Positions 24,272 to 35,667 of a stretch of DNA of 64,000 nt are shown in pieces (positions within the stretch are counted from its first letter, which is position 1; every line of letters begins with the position of its first letter). Under the pieces are notes generated by a model. The model was not told the DNA's origin. It did not search any database and saw only the letters and a list, made by a program, of their open reading frames with translations. The DNA lies in the NCBI RefSeq assembly GCF_958979055.1, contig NC_084887.1:37674620-37738619 (forward strand), read 5' to 3'. The position numbers and the translations under genes were made by a program. The stretch comes from Alnus glutinosa. Lineage: Eukaryota > Streptophyta > Magnoliopsida > Fagales > Betulaceae.

Positions 24272-27200
24272 ATGAAAAATGTCTCCTCCGGTAAAACGGT
24301 GAAGGAGGTTTTCACGTCCCGATCTTTCAACCAAGGCCTTATTTTTCGTAAAGAATTCGCCATGGTTGAAGACTACGGGGAAAAGTTCGGCAAGTTCCCT
24401 CTTATCGGAGGAGAGACGCAGGGAATCCAGATTGGCTTGGAGGATGTAGCGGATCTACGGGCGAAGGCAACGAAATGTTTGGTTGGTAGATTGGGGGTTT
24501 CGAAACGAGTCAATAGGGAGGCTTTCAAATCCCTTCTTACTCGTATCTGGCGGACAGAGGGAGAAATATTTTTCAAAGAGATTAACGAAAACCTCTGGTT
24601 GTTCGAGTTTGATGACGAGAAAGACCGTAACAGAGTTCCTGAGGGTAGGCTGTGGTCCTATGACAGAACAGTTCTCATCATCGAGGCAATCGAAGGCAAG
24701 AAGCCCCCTTCCCAGATGAAACTACACCATAGCCCGATCTGGATACAAATACATGATATGCCACTGGAGTGCATGAATAGAGGAGTTGGGAGGAAGATAG
24801 GAGAATCCCTCGGCCCGGTTCAGGAAGTGGCAGTGGCGGACGATGACGTAGGCTGGGGTCGATATTTGAGAGTCTGGGTGGTTCTACACTTGTACAAACC
24901 ACTGGAGCGTGGTCGAGCTCTGGTGGTTGAAGGGGAATCATGTTGGGTGTCTTTCAAGTATGAAAAGTTACCAGCCTTCTGCTTCAAATGTGGTAGAATT
25001 TTTCGTGAGCAGGTGGGATGTCCTATACAATCGTCCAAGAGAGCCAACCACAAGGAGGGAGCATGGGGATGGGGATCCTGGATTAGGGCGAACGATCTTT
25101 CCAGAGGCTCTGAAAAGCAGGAAAGTAGCAAGACGGAGTTCCGTCAAGAGGTTCCGACAACGGAGGGAGATGGCCGGTGGGATGAGTGGGAGTCCAAAAA
25201 AGGAAACTGTTGGACCACAAAGGGTGCAAACTCAAGTGTAGGTTTTCGCAAGTAATAAATTCTCGGTAAGTATAAGGTCGATCCACAGGGAATGGTAGAT
25301 ACCAAGTAAAATTCCTATAATTGTGCAAAAAAGTAAATTGAATGGATTTTTCCACTAAAAAATGGAGCAATTGATAGATGATAAACTAAAATAAAATTAA
25401 CTAAACTAAATTAATAAAAAGAAAAATTAAAAGAAAACACTAAGGCTTCAGGGATCCACCTAGCAATTTATTACATATCCTTGAGACATAATATAAAATA
25501 GATCAAACATGGGTTGATTGAGAATTTGATTTCATAAACATGACACAATAAATTAAAAATAACGACATTATTTCTCAAAGACCTGCAAAACACTAAAATA
25601 CCAAAACTAACAAAAAGTATTAGAAAATAACAAAACTAAGGATTTAACAAATATAAATTAAGGGGCCCAATTATACAATATTTTGCACTCATCAAATACC
25701 CCCAAACTTACATTTTTGCTAGTCCCTTAGCAAAACAAAATAAAAAATAAAATAAAAGCATAAAACATAAATCTGCTGTCGTGGGAGAGACGATTGCATT
25801 TAGCGTATGCAACAAGCCTTTTAAACCCCTAGGACTCCCTAGTGGACGAGTTAAGTTTCGTGAGGGTTTGCCAAGAATGATACCCACAAACATTTTAAAA
25901 CACTATGTTGTTGAAAAACAAGAATCCACACAAACACATGGTTCAGACATCATGAGTAAGTTTAACAAGGTGAACATCATAATCACATCATCAGGTCGTC
26001 AAAAATTATTCAACTCATAGTTGGAAAATTAAGACAACACATGCTCTACTAAGTGCAAAGTGAAATTAACATAGACTTGTGAGGTTTCAATTTTTCTCAA
26101 AGTTTGTGTATCCCAAAATTTGTAGGAATTCTGTTAGATGAAACAACCAAGGCTTAAATCAAAAAGGATTTTTTTTTTTTTTTTTTTTTGTAGGCTGTGC
26201 AATGTCTAACTTTCTTAAGCTTTCTAGTTGACCCATGTAGCGAGTGTTGGGCTAGTGACACCCAAACCAGATGGTTTTAGGGCACTAGATGTAGAAACAT
26301 CCCTAAGGGTTTAATTACTCGAGTCAAAAGGGCTACGAAGTCAAACTAGCCATACAATCAACCAAATTGAATTACAAATCTTTTGACTCGAACACTCAAA
26401 GCTTAGTGAGGCAAGAGGCCCGGTTACTCAATGAGAACTCAAACTGATGATTTTATTCTTTTCTTTTTTCTTTTTTTTTCTTTTTTCTTTTTTAACTTAA
26501 GCCCAGATTTCATCAACAAATCATCCTACAAATCTTAAGACACACATTCCTCAATTCAAAGCTCAAACCTCATAGAACCAATACTAATGTGCTTGTGATA
26601 AATGATTCAAACAAGTAAAGTCTCTCTAATCCAACAAATGAGTCAAAAGATTCAGATTATTAATGGCATGCAGTGTTCAACATGTTAAACAAACCAATGA
26701 CATATAAACCACAGTTACGATGTAATCATGCTCAAACAACAACCTAGCAAAATGTTTTTTTTTATTTTTTTGGAAAAAAAAAAATTTAAAGCGAAAAAGA
26801 CAAATAAACAAACATTTTTTTTATGGAAAGAGATGTTTTTCTTATTTTCCATGTTTTGTTTTCTTCTACGTGGACCCCACGAATTTATTCTTTATTTCCT
26901 TGGTCCTCCACGCGTCTTTCTCCTTTTAGTCTTCTACAAAATAACAATTCATTGCATTAATACCAATTTAAGCTCAACTTTAATAATTAAACAATATTCC
27001 CCAATTAAATATAAAATGCAAGAATTATGATTAAACGTAGTATGATAATGCTTATTTTAATAGAGAAAATATGCACTTTTAAGCTATTATCAGAAACCAT
27101 TCCCATTTTGGTAACATATCAAAGGAAGAAAATTCAACCCCGGATTTTGTGGAGCCTTACTCTCCGGGGGACCGTTATGGCCAGAAAGGAAAGAGTTCTA

Positions 27201-27677
27201 AAAGGAAAATGGGAGGCCAGGAGCAACAGATCCCTGATCCTCGGAGGAAGGCGGTGTTAACGGCTAAGGGGGATCCTTCCCTTTTAAAGACAAAGGACCG
27301 TTTTCGAAAAGAGGCGAGAAAGGGGGAACCGAAGGAAAAAAAAAAAAAACAGGCAGGCTGATTTGGATTGGGCGCCAGTTAGCAAGAGTCCAGTTTTTCG
27401 GCCCAAAGCACAAAACCCAACCCAAAAGGAGGTATCAAAGGAGGGCCACGTCCCTTCTACTGTTCATGCAAGCAGTACGTCGTCTGGTAAGGGTTTCCCT
27501 AAGGAACCTCGAGAAAAATCGCAATATGTGGCTCCGAATGGAAGTAGTTTTGATCAAAGCCCGAAGGGGAGCCTTCGACAATGGAAGAAACTTGCGAGGG
27601 AGGGATCGTCTCGCCTGTCGGGGGAGCTGACCAATCGGAAGCTTCTGGAGAAGCGAGGATATGAGGTGCTGGGCTAG
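24272..27677 (+). pseudogene. LINE ORF1 (DUF4283, zinc knuckle), interrupted
   Basis: The first part starts at ATG 24272 and shows the DUF4283 fold typical of plant L1 ORF1: LWLFEFDDEKDRNRVPEGRLWSYD-like core, SPIWIQIHDMPLECMN, and WVSFKYEKLPAFCFKCGRI. The knuckle is degenerate: Cys-X2-Cys is followed by GC, but the expected His is missing. At 25222 the frame meets a 1897-bp insertion with a 5-bp CAAAG duplication (25218-25222 and 27120-27124). After it the same frame continues (EENSTPDFVEPYSPGDRYGQ) to a stop at 27361. A run of A at about 27338-27350 then appears to have shifted the frame, because the tail DWAPVSKSPVF to RGYEVLG continues in another frame to 27677. ORF1 proteins bind RNA in the retrotransposition complex. 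Confidence 0.85.
25223..27119. mobile_element. Unclassified 1.9-kb insertion nested in LINE ORF1
   Basis: It begins GGTGCAAACTC, ends GGTAACATAT, and is flanked by 5-bp direct repeats CAAAG. The inside is AT-rich without a convincing open reading frame, though it has features seen in non-autonomous retroelements: a GTCGATCCACAGGGA block near the left end and a CCCCCAAACTTACA block at about 25699. A 5-bp duplication would fit an LTR-type integrase, but no matching terminal repeats were found by eye, so the class is open. Confidence 0.7.
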
Positions 27678-27784
27678 GACGAGGATGGATTTGCCCAGAA
27701 AAGACGAAACTAAAAGACTGGTACAGAGGAATTTACTGATGTGGGATCATCGGTGGTGGCTGCCATGTAGCACCACCGAACCCA

Positions 27785-30700
27785 ATGAGTTGCCTAGCAT
27801 GGAATTGTCGAGGGCTTGGGAACCTTCGAACAGTTCGAGACCTATACCATTTCGTAAAGGATAAGCGCCCAACTTTTTTGTTTCTGTTGGAGACAAAAAT
27901 GAAGAAGGAACGGTTACAAAGGATGAGAAGCAAGATGGGGTTTGAAGGACTATTCACAGTGGAACCAGTGGGGAAGAGTGGCGGTTTGGCTCTGTTCTGG
28001 GTGGACTCCAGGGAGGTGGATATTGTTAACTATTCCCTCCGACATATCAATGCAACAATAACTTTGTCAGGGACTATTGAACCATGAAAACTTACATGCT
28101 TCTATGGCCATCCAAAAAGGCAATACCGAGCAGAATTATGGAATCTACTTGCCCAGTTGAGCTTGGCAGGTCTGGATAAGTGGCTCTGCCTAGGTGACTT
28201 CAATGAGATATCAAATTTGTCCAAGAAGGTAGGGGGAGCAATCCGCAACGAGGCACAGATGGAAGCTTTCCAGGAAACGTTGGACAAATGCCAGCTAAGG
28301 GATTTGGGCTACAAAGGATCCAAGTTCACTTGGAGAAATAAGCAGGAAACAAGTACCTTCATTAAGGAGCGGTTGGACAGGGCCACAGCTACTGGTGATT
28401 GGTGCAGAAAGTTCCCACATGCCCTAGTGGAAGTCCTTCCAAATAGAACATCAGACCATAATCCTCTTTGGGTCCGATTTAAACCAAACCTATCGAGCAA
28501 AAGGGGAACAAGGTTATTCCAGTTTGAGGCCCATTGGAACTTGGATTTTGAATGCGTAGGGGGGAGAATGTGCCTTCTTTAGGGTCAACGAGCATGCTAC
28601 TCTCCCAATGCCAAAAAGAGTTAACGGACTGGAGCTCTGCAAAATTCGGAGATGTAAGCAAGCGAATTAGGGCCCTTACTGACAGATTGGAGAGGCTTCA
28701 GCGAAGGGAATCCGAAGCCACGGCACAGCAGATTGAACAAATCCAAGTGGAAATCAGTGCACTGCTAGAGATGGAGGATCTAAAGTGGAAGCAGAGAGCA
28801 AAGTTGAATTGGCTTTCAAGCGATGACAAAAACACTAAATTCTATCATGCCTGGGCTTCGCAGAGACGAAAGAGGAACTTTATAGAGCACATTACCGATT
28901 CGGTTGGCAATCTCTGTACTCAACCAGGTGAGATATTTGGGGCTTTTGTTGATCACTTCAAACAGGTGTATAACTTGGGGACTACAATGGGGCAACATGA
29001 ATGTTTTGCAGAGATCCAGCCGAGGATCACACAGAAGATGAATTCGGGACTAACCAAGCTATTTACACCCGATGAAGTGGATATAGCTCTTGCTCAAATG
29101 CCAGCCTTAAAGGCCCCCAGTCCGGATGGATTTGGAGTGAGTTTCTTCAATCAGCACTGGGATACTACTGGAGATACAGTCAGGGGAGCAGTATTGAATT
29201 TTCTCAACAATGGCATCTTTGACCCGGCTACCAATGCAACTTACTTAGCTTTGATTCCAAAGGTATCCCCTGCTATCTCAGTGCATGACTTTCGGCCAAT
29301 TAGCCTATGCAATGTGATCTACAAACTGATATCCAAGGTGTTGGCAAACCGTTTAAAAGTGGTTCTGCCCAAGGTCATTTCCAAATACCAGAGTGCTTTT
29401 GTGCCTGGAAGACTTATCACCGATAACATCTTGGTAGCATATGAAGCCCTTCACACCATGGCAACACGTATGAAAGGGAGAAAAGGTTATATGGCAATAA
29501 AGGTTGATATGAGTAAAGCATATGACCGAGTGGAATGGAGTTTTTTTGGAAGGAATGATGAACCAGTTGGGTTTTGCCGAGAAGTGGGTCTCTTTGGTGA
29601 TGAGATGTATAAAAACTGTCTCCTATTCTATCTTGGTAAATGGGGTACCCACTGAATCTTTCAAACCTACAAGAGGTATCCGGCAAGGGCACCCTTTGTC
29701 CCTTTACCTATTCCGCTTATGCGCTGAATGTCTCAACTCAATGCTGGTTATTGCAGAACAGGCAGGGAGGATTTCGGGGATCCCTATTGCGGCCAATGGG
29801 GTTAGAGTGAGTCATTTATTCTTTGCAGATGACAGTTTACTCTTTTGTAGGGCAAATTTTCTAGAATGGGGACAGATGCTTAATCTAGTGAAGCGTTATG
29901 AGTTAGCCTCAGGCCAACAACTCAACACAGCCAAAACCTCCATTTTTTTTTTAGCAAGAACACGGGTAGGGATTTTTGAGATCTGATAAGGAGTGCAGTG
30001 GGGGAGACAGCAACACATGGTTATGAACGATATCTTGGCTTACCAGCTATGGTTGGACAGGCCAAGCTTGCTACTTTTGCAGGTATTCTGGGAAGAGTGC
30101 AAGCTCGATTGGATGGGTGGAAGGAAAGGCTGTTGTCACAGGCAGGAAGGGAGATACCTCTCAAAGCAATAATACAATCCATTCCAGCTTACAATATTTC
30201 TGTCTTTTTTCTACCTAAAACCCTCTGCAAAAAACTCAACTCAATGTGTAGTAGATTCTGGTGGGGGCTGCAGTCCCCAACCCAATGGGCTGTAGGGATG
30301 AGCTGGGACAAACTGGGCAGGTCCAAGTCGGTGGGGGGAATGGGATTTCGTGACTTTGAGCTCTTCAACCTGGCCCTTTTGGCGAAACAGGGATGGAGGA
30401 TCCTTCAGCAGCCCGATTCTTTGCTGGCAACGATCCTGAAGGAGAAATATTTCCGTGAAGCTACGTTCCTGACTGCCTCAGTAGGGAACAACCCTTTTTA
30501 TGCATGGAGAAGTATCATGAAGGCTTAGGGAGTTTTGGAGAGGGGTCTGGTTTGGCGGGTGGGAAATGGGGAGAGCATTCAAGTGTGGGGTGATCAATGG
30601 ATTTTGGGCAATTCTGCTCGCAAGGTACAAACTCCTGTTTCGGTAGGAAATCCTAACATGAAGGTCAGCAAGTTAATTGACCCCCAAATGAGCTGGTGGA

Positions 30701-31875
30701 AGGTGAGTATGATCCAAGATATGTTCATTAGTGCAGATGCGGAGGCAATCTGCAATATGGCGCTCAGCCCTGTTAAGAACCCGGATAAGCTAATTTGGCA
30801 GGGAACTGCTACTGACTGTTTCTCCGTTCGGAGTGCCTACCACCAAGAGATGGCAGCTCGATCAAGGGACCATGGGGAAAGCTCAATGGCTATGAATGCT
30901 ACGGAGGTCTGGAAATAGATTTGGAAGCTTCTTGCCCCTGGTGTGGTTCGAAACTTTGTCTGGAAGCTATGCTCGAATATTCTCTCCATAAAAGACCAGC
31001 TATTCAGACGGCACATAGTGCAGGATCCAGTATGCCCGATGTGCTCTAACGCGGAGGAAACTTTGTGGCACATGGTCTGGACGTGCCCTGCCTCAGTGGC
31101 AGTATGGCAGGAGTGTTCTCGGCGTGTGCAAAAACTTTCCCTGCAAGAGGATGATGGGTTGGGGTGGTTCTTACTGATTAGGGAGAGGCTTGAAGGGGAA
31201 GAGCTGGTTGAAGCAGTGACCATTGTGAGGCTCCTGTGGTTGCGTCGAAATGCATGTGTATTTGGGAGGAAGGTCTCTGCCCCCAACCAAGTTGTGCAAT
31301 CCGCGCAGGCGATGATGGCTAGCTACAAGGTGGCTATTGCAGGAGAATCTAGATTATCAAAAACCAGTGATGGGATAGTTAAAAGGTGGATGGCTCTGGA
31401 GCAAGGATTGTTCAAGCTTAATTGGGATGCAGCGTTGGGATCTTCTCCGACGAGGATGGGAGCAGGGGCGGTGCTGAGAGATGATCAAGGGAGAGCACGG
31501 GTGGCTATGGCAACGGTCTTTCCCAACGTAAGTGACCCTACTCTGGCTGAGGCTATGGCGTTGTGGAAGACAGTAAACTTGTGTCTGGATTTGGGCTATA
31601 CACGAGTGATCTTCGAGGGGGATGCTTTGCATGTGGTGCAGTCCATGAACCAAGAACAGCCGTGGGGGCGATATGCTCAGTTGTTGGATGATGTTCGTAC
31701 CGCTCTACAAGGCTTCCTCTTTCATGGAGTCCAGTATGCGAGTCGGGAAGCGAATAAGGTAGCCCATGCCTTGGCTAAACTGGCTGTATCGCACTCTGTT
31801 GATCATGTTTGGATTGATGAATGTCCGTCATCAATTTACCATCTTGTACTTGCCGATCAGGGCTCTTCTACATGA
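27785..31875 (+). pseudogene. LINE ORF2 (endonuclease, reverse transcriptase, RNase H), broken
   Basis: It starts MSCLAWNCRGLGN with the APE endonuclease motifs LLETK, GDFNE and SDHNPLW in order. The RT domain has KAPSPDGFG, DFRPISLCNVIYKLISK, the DMSKAYDRVEW motif, RGIRQGHPLS and the catalytic FADD box (HLFFADDSL, about 29816). A zinc-knuckle-type region (HIVQDPVCPMCSNAEETLWH, about 31012) and a plant-type RNase H (LNWDAALG, EGDALHVV) follow. Breaks are a stop at 28085, a frame change near 28560, a frameshift in a T run at about 29539-29545 inside RT, a frame loss near 29980, and stops at 30526 and 30916. The element cannot make a functional ORF2 protein. The RNase H section (30943-31875) is the longest part still open. 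Confidence 0.93.
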
Positions 31876-31987
31876 TTAATGAAACCTACTTATTTTTCAA
31901 AAAAACAAATTAACACCAAAACTTCAAATTAAGATTTTTTTAAGACGTATTAAGTTAAATTTTATAGAGTGATTGATAGTTTATGGG

Positions 31988-32239
31988 ACAGAAATTTCTT
32001 ACAAATTAGTTTGTAATGAACTTCATACAACCCACATATAAAATTGATAAGTGTCCATTGGCATGTGAAAAATTCATGTGGTTTTAATAGTATGTACATC
32101 TCACATACTTTTTTAATAGCATTAATAAAAAAAAAAAAAAAAAAACATGTGATTCTCACATGTTTAAAGGACACATGTCACTCTTATATGGGAGTTGTAT
32201 AAAATTTCCTACAAACCGGTTTGTAGGAAATTTATGTTC
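31988..32239. mobile_element. MULE-type MITE, about 252 bp, in arm 1
   Basis: Inverted ends: ACAGAAATTTCTTACAAA at the left and, reverse-complemented, GAACATAAATTTCCTACAAA at the right. TAGTTTATGGG flanks both sides (31977-31987 and 32240-32250). Arm 2 (about 49360-49375) has the target once, without the element. The duplication reads as 9-11 bp depending on where the TIR is started. Confidence 0.85.
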
Positions 32240-32606
32240 TAGTTTATGGGGGATAAAATATTATTTATCAAAAACTAAATATTAAAAAATTCTCACATAT
32301 TTTTTTAATAGAATAAATAATTTTTTTTTTTAAATGTTTCTCACATACTTCAAGACAAATAACATTTTTAGAGTCTGAATTGAAAGAAATTCATTCCATC
32401 CAATTTAAAGAAAGTTTTATGTCCTTTCACGATTAAAGAAGATATCTTGGAATAATCAATGCTTAATTCATTTTTTAAATTACTCTGACATTATTAAATA
32501 TAGCCCTAAAAATTCTCCAAAAGATAAATATATATATTAAAACAAAGGCAAAAGAAAGAAAGAAAAATTGAAAATGGCCGTGAGTTATCTTCTTTATTTT
32601 TTTTTT

Positions 32607-33362
32607 GGGTAATTACCTTTTCCCCCATGAACTACCGGCCTATGTCATTTTGCCCCCACGAACTACCACTTCGACCAAAAGAGAGCATCAAACTATCATT
32701 TTTACACACCTTGCCCCTTTCCGTCAGGAATCTCGTTAACTTGGATGGAAATGCTATTTTTTTCCGTTAATTTTGATTTAAAGACCAAAATGCCATATAC
32801 AGTAATTAATAAAAAAATATTAAAATTAATATATTTTTTTTTTTTTAAAAAAAAAAAAACCCCTGAAGGAAAAGGGGTGGCGGTAGGTGGCCGGGTGGCC
32901 TGCGAGCCACCCCCAGAGGTGGCTCCGGCCACCTCTAGGGTGCCTCGCAGCCCACCCCGGCCTAAGGGGTGGCCGGAGCTACCTTTAGGGGTGGCTCGCG
33001 GGCTAGTCACGACCTTCTGGGGTGGCCGCGCGGCCACCCTAAAAAAGACCTAGGGTGGCCGTGCGGCCACCCCTTAGGCCGGGGTGGACCACGAGCCACC
33101 CGGCCACCTTAGGGGTGGCGGCAGCCACCCCTTTTCCTTCAGTTTTTTTTTTTTTTTAATATATATATTTTATTAAGACGAGGGTATTTAGGTCATTTTT
33201 GAAATTGAGTTAGGGCATTTAAGTCTTTGCATGAATTAGACTGACGGAATGGGGCAAAGTGTGTAAAAATGGTAGTTTGATGCTCTCTTTTGGTCGAAGT
33301 GGTAGTTCGTTGGGGCAAAATAACATAGACCGGTAGTTCATGGGGGGAAAAAGTAATTACCC
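32607..33362. mobile_element. Long-TIR element with GC-rich GGTGGCC core (copy 1)
   Basis: Terminal inverted repeats of about 115 bp start GGGTAATTACCTTTTCCCCC and contain CGAACTACCACTTCGACC and GAGAGCATCAAACTA. The core (32870-33140) is a GC-rich set of imperfect GGTGGCCGCGCGGCCACCC-like palindromes. The arm 2 counterpart site (about 49010) lacks the element. No transposase is encoded. Confidence 0.85.
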
Positions 33363-33364
33363 TT

Positions 33365-33397
<33 letters not shown>

Positions 33398-33454
33398 TAA
33401 TTTATAGGCCTTTCTATCTTTGTAAAGGCAAGATAGGACATTGTAATTATTCAT

Positions 33455-33639
33455 AGAGTAATGATTCACTACCACCTAAATATACAACTTTCCACCACCT
33501 TGTCTATGTGGCAAGGTGGTCCCCCACTTTAATTTATTTTTAAAAAATAAAAAAACTCAAAAAGTAGTGGGGGACCACCTTGCCACATAGGCAATGTGGT
33601 GAAAAGTTGTATATTTAGGTAGCATTGAATCATTATTCT
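33455..33639. mobile_element. Palindromic MITE, about 185 bp
   Basis: The ends are near-perfect inverted copies (AGAGTAATGATTC left; AGAATAATGATTC when the right end is reverse-complemented). The inverted block ACCACCTTG...CAAGGTGGT follows inward for about 85 bp on each side. It is absent from the arm 2 counterpart. Confidence 0.8.
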
Positions 33640-34230
33640 TATGGAAAATGTTAAATTTACAACACCAACCCCTCACATAAAGGTGGACCCCACACACTGG
33701 GGCTCACCCTCATGTGAGGGGTTGTTGTGTGGTTGTTGTGATGGTGTTGTGTATGAATCAAATCCCTATTCTTATTCCTAATGGTAAAATGGTAAGACAT
33801 GTAGCTAAGAGATTTGTTACTTGCACAACAAGTACACAACCTATTCACATGGGTGAGACCCACCTACTCAAGTGGGTCTCACTGGTGGGTCTCACCCATG
33901 TGAGTAGTTGTGCACTAAGTTTTTTCCCATAACTAAATTGGAAAAGAAAAATGTTAGATTTAGAACACCAATAGAACAATTGCACAACAACCCCGCACAT
34001 GAGGGTGGGTCCTATACACTGGGGCCCACCCTCATGTGAGGGGTTGTTGTGCAGTTGTTGTGATGATGTAGTGTAAGAATCAAATCCCATTGAAAATGAC
34101 TCTTGCACAACAGTTGTGTAACTTTTGTGCAAGGTCTTAAAGATATGAGATGAATCCCATCTGGTGGGTTCTACCACACGTGGGACCCATCCCATGTTTC
34201 AACTGTTGTGCACCAATCACTCATCAACTA
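33640..34230. repeat. Cluster of short palindromic elements
   Basis: At least four hairpin-forming units lie back to back: about 33640-33765 and 33950-34090 (both with ACCCTCATGTGAGGGGTTGTTGTG), 33810-33935 (GGGTGAGACCCACC...GGTGGGTCTCACCC) and 34098-34225 (TGCACAACAGTTG...CAACTGTTGTGCA). Between them short arm-homologous pieces persist (e.g. GGTAAAATGGTAAGACAT at 33783). A relative of the first type occurs at 63062-63168. Confidence 0.75.
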
Positions 34231-34392
34231 AATTAAAAGATTGAAAGAAACTTTTTGTTTTTTTTTTTTTTGGAAGATAAGAAAAAAAAAATCTATTCAC
34301 GTCAATACCCACTTGCATCGAGTTGATTCATAGAATCATAGGCCACACGGGCCAGAATCAAATTGTGCCTGCTATTTACAAAAATAAAATTA

Positions 34393-34838
34393 AGGGTTAA
34401 CTTTACAAAAATGTATTAAACTATTCAACGTTTTGATGGAAGGGTATCGAACTATCATTTATCTCAAATCAATGTATTAAACTATCAAAAACCCTCAAAT
34501 AAGGATATTCCGTCAGCTTTGGGAGTTAAATCTTGACGGAATACTCAAAATATCCCTATTATTTTTTTAAAAAAAAAAATGCTAGAATTTATGTGTAAGA
34601 TATTAGTCAGAATTTAACAAAATTTACAAAAATACATGTCTAAATTATTGAAAAAAATTTTAAAAATAAATACATGGGTATTTTGAGAATTTTGACATGA
34701 TTTAACGCCCAAAGCTGACGAAATACCCTTATATAAGGGTTTTTGATAGTTTAATACCCCGGTTCGAGAGAAATGATAGTTCGGTACCCTTCCGTCAAAA
34801 CGTCGGATAGTGCGGTACCCTTCTGTGAAGTTAACCCT
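34393..34838. mobile_element. Inverted-repeat element, 446 bp
   Basis: Ends AGGGTTAAC / GTTAACCCT, with long imperfect TIRs of about 130 bp (CGGTACCCTTC, TATCAAAAACCCT, CGTCAGCTTTGGG). It is flanked by AAAATTA on both sides. Absent from arm 2. Confidence 0.8.
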
Positions 34839-34889
34839 AAAATTAAATAAAATTGTACCAGCTGCACGCCAGATACAACTCTAAAATAA

Positions 34890-35594
34890 GAGAAATACTA
34901 TGCTTATACCCAACTTCCCACACCCAAATAATGGCCTACACCCTGACATAGCATTACCATATCATTTTTATTTTATTTTATTTTATTTTTTCGTTTTCTT
35001 CCTCGAATCTACAGCCCCAAACATGAAACATCTACAACCCATCTCTCTCTCTCTCTCTCTCTCTCTAGCAGGCCGTCCATATCTCTCGGAGCTCCATTTG
35101 CCGGCCATCCATCTCTCCCGAGCTCCAGTTGCCGGTCATCCATCTCTCGCTCTAGTCGGTCGTCTCTCTCTCTCCATTATCACGAATTTCAGTTTAACGA
35201 CAGAGATCACCGCCTAAGAATTCGAGCGGATGCCCTTACCCGACTCGGCAACTCTCCTATACCTCCCTCGCATCAACGAGCAAGCGCTTGATGTGGCTGG
35301 GTCGAGCATCCGGCCCGACTCGCCCGCGTTCGTGACCCTGTACCGGGTCATGAAGTCTCGAACGAGGGAGGGCGAGGTGGTGTTTCGGAGCAGGGAGCCG
35401 GTTCGGGCTGGCAAGGAGGTTCGGTTTGAGGTATACCCGAGGGAGGAGAGGGTCGTAAAGGGAATTTTGTACCAATTGTGATTCTTGTTTTCTTTTTCTT
35501 ATTTTTTTTGCTTTTTTCTTCTGGTTAATGTGATGTGCCACATCAGAGTATAAAAAGATAGAAGTGAAGAATGGATATAAGTGTAGCATTTCTC
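34890..35594. mobile_element. MULE carrying a gene fragment (Pack-MULE-like), 705 bp
   Basis: The ends GAGAAATACTATGCTTATA and (reverse complement of the right end) GAGAAATGCTACACTTATA are inverted repeats. CTAAAATAA at 34881-34889 and CTCAAATAA at 35595-35603 are a 9-bp target duplication with one mismatch. Arm 2 keeps the single unoccupied target (about 48703-48712). The interior is GC-rich and coding-like (35205-35481), unlike the surrounding DNA, as expected for captured genic sequence. Confidence 0.85.
35230..35481 (+). pseudogene. Captured gene fragment inside the MULE
   Basis: An open frame of 83 codons begins MPLPDSATLLYLPRINEQA and continues through RPDSPAFVTLYRVMKSR and VRFEVYPREERVVKGIL to a stop. 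Codon use is GC-rich and clearly unlike the neighbouring AT-rich DNA. It resembles the N-terminal part of an uncharacterised plant protein, but I cannot name the family. A CT-rich block with imperfect repeats (35041-35175) directly upstream may be the parental 5' leader. The fragment lacks a convincing C-terminal part and sits wholly between MULE termini. It is probably not a functional gene, although a short peptide could be made. Confidence 0.6.
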
Positions 35595-35667
35595 CTCAAA
35601 TAAATATCGCGAGGCTTCAAATACTTTATGGCAAACTCATAGTTTAGTCGTACTTCCTTACGTGATG

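Larger units (their letters stand above)
24215..31903 (+). mobile_element. Degenerate L1-type LINE inserted in arm 1
   Basis: A plant L1-like non-LTR retrotransposon: ORF1 (DUF4283 plus zinc knuckle), then an APE-type endonuclease, reverse transcriptase and a C-terminal RNase H. A short A-run precedes a 14-bp target duplication. It is 7.7 kb long including a 1.9-kb nested insertion in ORF1. Multiple stops and frameshifts in ORF2 make it non-autonomous. The corresponding position in arm 2 is empty, so it arrived after the inverted duplication, or was already polymorphic. Confidence 0.92.
16660..35667 (+). repeat. Arm 1 of a large inverted duplication (with gene A)
   Basis: This arm pairs in inverted orientation with 48641-57230. 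Matches were followed along the whole length: the outer edge (CCGACTGCTTAATTAGAAGC, reverse-complement form), the inverted-repeat element, gene A with all introns, its promoter, flank to 24.2 kb, and flank resuming after each insertion to the inner edge near GTTTAGTCGTACTT at 35643-35656. Arm 1 is about 10.4 kb longer than arm 2. The insertions private to arm 1 (24215-31903, 31988-32239, 32607-33362, several MITEs at 33.45-34.1 kb, 34393-34838, 34890-35594) account for this. Confidence 0.9.

Noticed and set aside
33640..34230. Possible CRISPR-like or satellite array
   Set aside because: The units are palindromic, differ in sequence and have no regular spacers. They are separate MITE-type insertions in plant DNA.
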